A stretch of DNA of 14,802 nt, taken from NCBI GenBank assembly GCA_015233485.1, contig JADFXO010000063.1, positions 1-14,802 of the forward strand, in the 5' to 3' direction. The stretch is from Nitrospirota bacterium. GTDB lineage: Bacteria; Nitrospirota; Thermodesulfovibrionia; Thermodesulfovibrionales; Magnetobacteriaceae. This document shows, piece after piece, positions 13,757-14,802 of the stretch. Every line of letters starts with the position of its first letter. The stretch's first letter is position 1. The position numbers and the translations under genes are program-made. The notes beneath the pieces are model-generated. The model searched no databases, had not been told where the DNA came from, and worked only from the letters and a program-made list of their open reading frames with translations.

Positions 13757-14802
13757 TATAGCACCTCCATATTGGTGAGCAATTTTTTAAACTTAGCTTC
13801 TGCAATGGATAATTCATCAGTCGCATTTTTAAGATTAGCAAGAGCTTCCTCAGTCGTCATTGAGTCTTCTTTGACCACCGGTTTTACGTACAATGAAATA
13901 TTCAGGTTGAAATCTTCTTCTCTGATTTCATCTATAATGGCCAGCTTTGTAATGCCTTCTATATCCGTATAGGATTTATACCAAGAATAGATTTGTTCGA
14001 TATGCGAATCGAGGAGTTCGTTCTGATTACGCCCTGACTTATACTGTTCGGACGCATCAATAAACAATACTTGATTTCTGCGGCCTTCCTCTTTGACCCT
14101 CCTGAGTACGAGAATACATGCGGCTAAGGTCGTCCCGTAGAAAAGATTCGGCCCGAGGCCGATTACTGCTTCCAACAAATCCATCTCAATGATTTTTTGG
14201 CGAATCCTCCCCTCGGCCCCTTTTCTGAATAAAGCTCCCTGTGGAAGTACGACTGCCATCCTGCCGTGAGGTTTCGCCATCGAACTGATCATGTGCTGAA
14301 CCCAAGCATAATCCCCATAACTTTTCGGCGGAACACCAGCAAAATTCCTCCCATAAGGATCATTTACCCATAGATCTTCACCCCACTGCTTCAGGCTAAA
14401 TGGAGGATTGGCTATGACAATATCAAATGTTGCGAGGGAGTCCGCCTCGACAAATTTAGGCTGACGAAGCGTGTCGCCACGAATAATCTGAAAATCCTCA
14501 AGACCATGAAGGATTAGGTTCATTCGTGCAATAGACGAGGTGGTGAGGTTCTTTTCCTGTCCGAATAATCGTAATAGGCGTATGTCTCCACCATGCGACT
14601 GAACATATTGGAATGCTTCAAGGAGCATGCCCCCAGTACCACAAGCAGGATCATACACGCTCTCTCCCGCCTGCGGTTTGAGGATCTTCGTCATCAGGCT
14701 AATAACTGAACGAGGAGTATAGTATTCTCCAGCTTTCTTATTTGATAAATCAGCAAATTTTTTAATGAGAAATTCATACGCCCGTCCAGCAACGTCTGGT
14801 TC
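13756..14802 (-). CDS. hsdM: Second type I methyltransferase subunit HsdM (hsdM2), cut by right edge
   Basis: 348 residues are visible; the N-terminal part lies beyond the window, and the frame is open to the edge (visible start AGRAYEFLIKKFADLS). It has EYYTPRSV, the SAM motif DPACGTGGM, the catalytic NPPF in IVIANPPFSLKQW, and GLGPNLFYGTT. The C-terminal helix (ALANLKNATDELSIAEAKF) is typical of HsdM. By eye it is related to but clearly different from the downstream HsdM, so this is an old duplication or two independently acquired subunits, not a recent copy. Its TAA stop shares one base with the ATC codon that seems to start hsdM1. Confidence 0.93.
   Translation of the reverse strand, partial: EPDVAGRAYEFLIKKFADLSNKKAGEYYTPRSVISLMTKILKPQAGESVYDPACGTGGMLLEAFQYVQSHGGDIRLLRLFGQEKNLTTSSIARMNLILHGLEDFQIIRGDTLRQPKFVEADSLATFDIVIANPPFSLKQWGEDLWVNDPYGRNFAGVPPKSYGDYAWVQHMISSMAKPHGRMAVVLPQGALFRKGAEGRIRQKIIEMDLLEAVIGLGPNLFYGTTLAACILVLRRVKEEGRRNQVLFIDASEQYKSGRNQNELLDSHIEQIYSWYKSYTDIEGITKLAIIDEIREEDFNLNISLYVKPVVKEDSMTTEEALANLKNATDELSIAEAKFKKLLTNMEVL
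13763..13769 (-). promoter_or_regulatory. Perfect ribosome binding site of hsdM1
   Basis: GGAGGTG lies inside the last codons of hsdM2 and ends six bases before the ATC codon at 13756. It matches the archaeal anti-Shine-Dalgarno sequence fully, and no ATG, GTG or TTG in the hsdM1 frame follows within initiation range. It therefore marks the true hsdM1 start despite the missing canonical start codon. Confidence 0.7.

Overview
The window looks archaeal, probably a methanogenic euryarchaeon (possibly Methanocellales or another Methanomicrobia relative; this is inference). Start sites are preceded by TATA-like boxes (TATATAAATA) instead of bacterial -35/-10 boxes. Shine-Dalgarno sites match the archaeal GGAGGTGA consensus. 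There are Thr/Pro-rich secreted proteins and small ribbon-helix-helix and zinc-ribbon proteins. No tRNA, rRNA, transposase or CRISPR array was recognised. The layout (secreted proteins and small regulators between two defence loci) reads as an accessory region or defence island.

Left part (1-3705, + strand): after a short C-terminal gene fragment and an AT-rich region with regularly spaced AATTACAA repeats comes a tight three-gene operon. It encodes a NYN-domain (PIN-like) RNase-type protein, a radical-SAM protein that I assign to the viperin family (prokaryotic viperin, pVip), and a 599-residue protein of no family I recognise. Gaps are 20 and 9 bp. Viperins make 3'-deoxy-3',4'-didehydro nucleotides that terminate viral RNA synthesis. 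A NYN nuclease and a large unknown protein packaged with one is the best candidate here for an undescribed antiviral system.

Middle part (3706-8194): a convergent HTH+RHH protein on the minus strand; two minus-strand exported proteins whose promoters are recognisable copies of each other; a two-gene + strand unit ending in a zinc-ribbon/RHH protein; and two small divergent hypothetical genes. Several intergenic stretches hold palindromes, hairpins and possible gene relics.

Right part (8195-14802, minus strand): a type I restriction-modification operon transcribed right to left as hsdM2 (cut by the window edge), hsdM1, hsdS, hsdR. All junctions overlap by 1-8 bp, implying translational coupling. 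There are two distinct, apparently intact methyltransferase subunits for one specificity subunit. The hsdM1 reading frame covers a full-length HsdM (494 codons) but has no ATG, GTG or TTG at its proper start. A perfect GGAGGTG is followed by TAATC where a TAATG stop/start overlap would be expected, so the gene appears to start at AUC, or it carries a start-codon mutation or sequence error.
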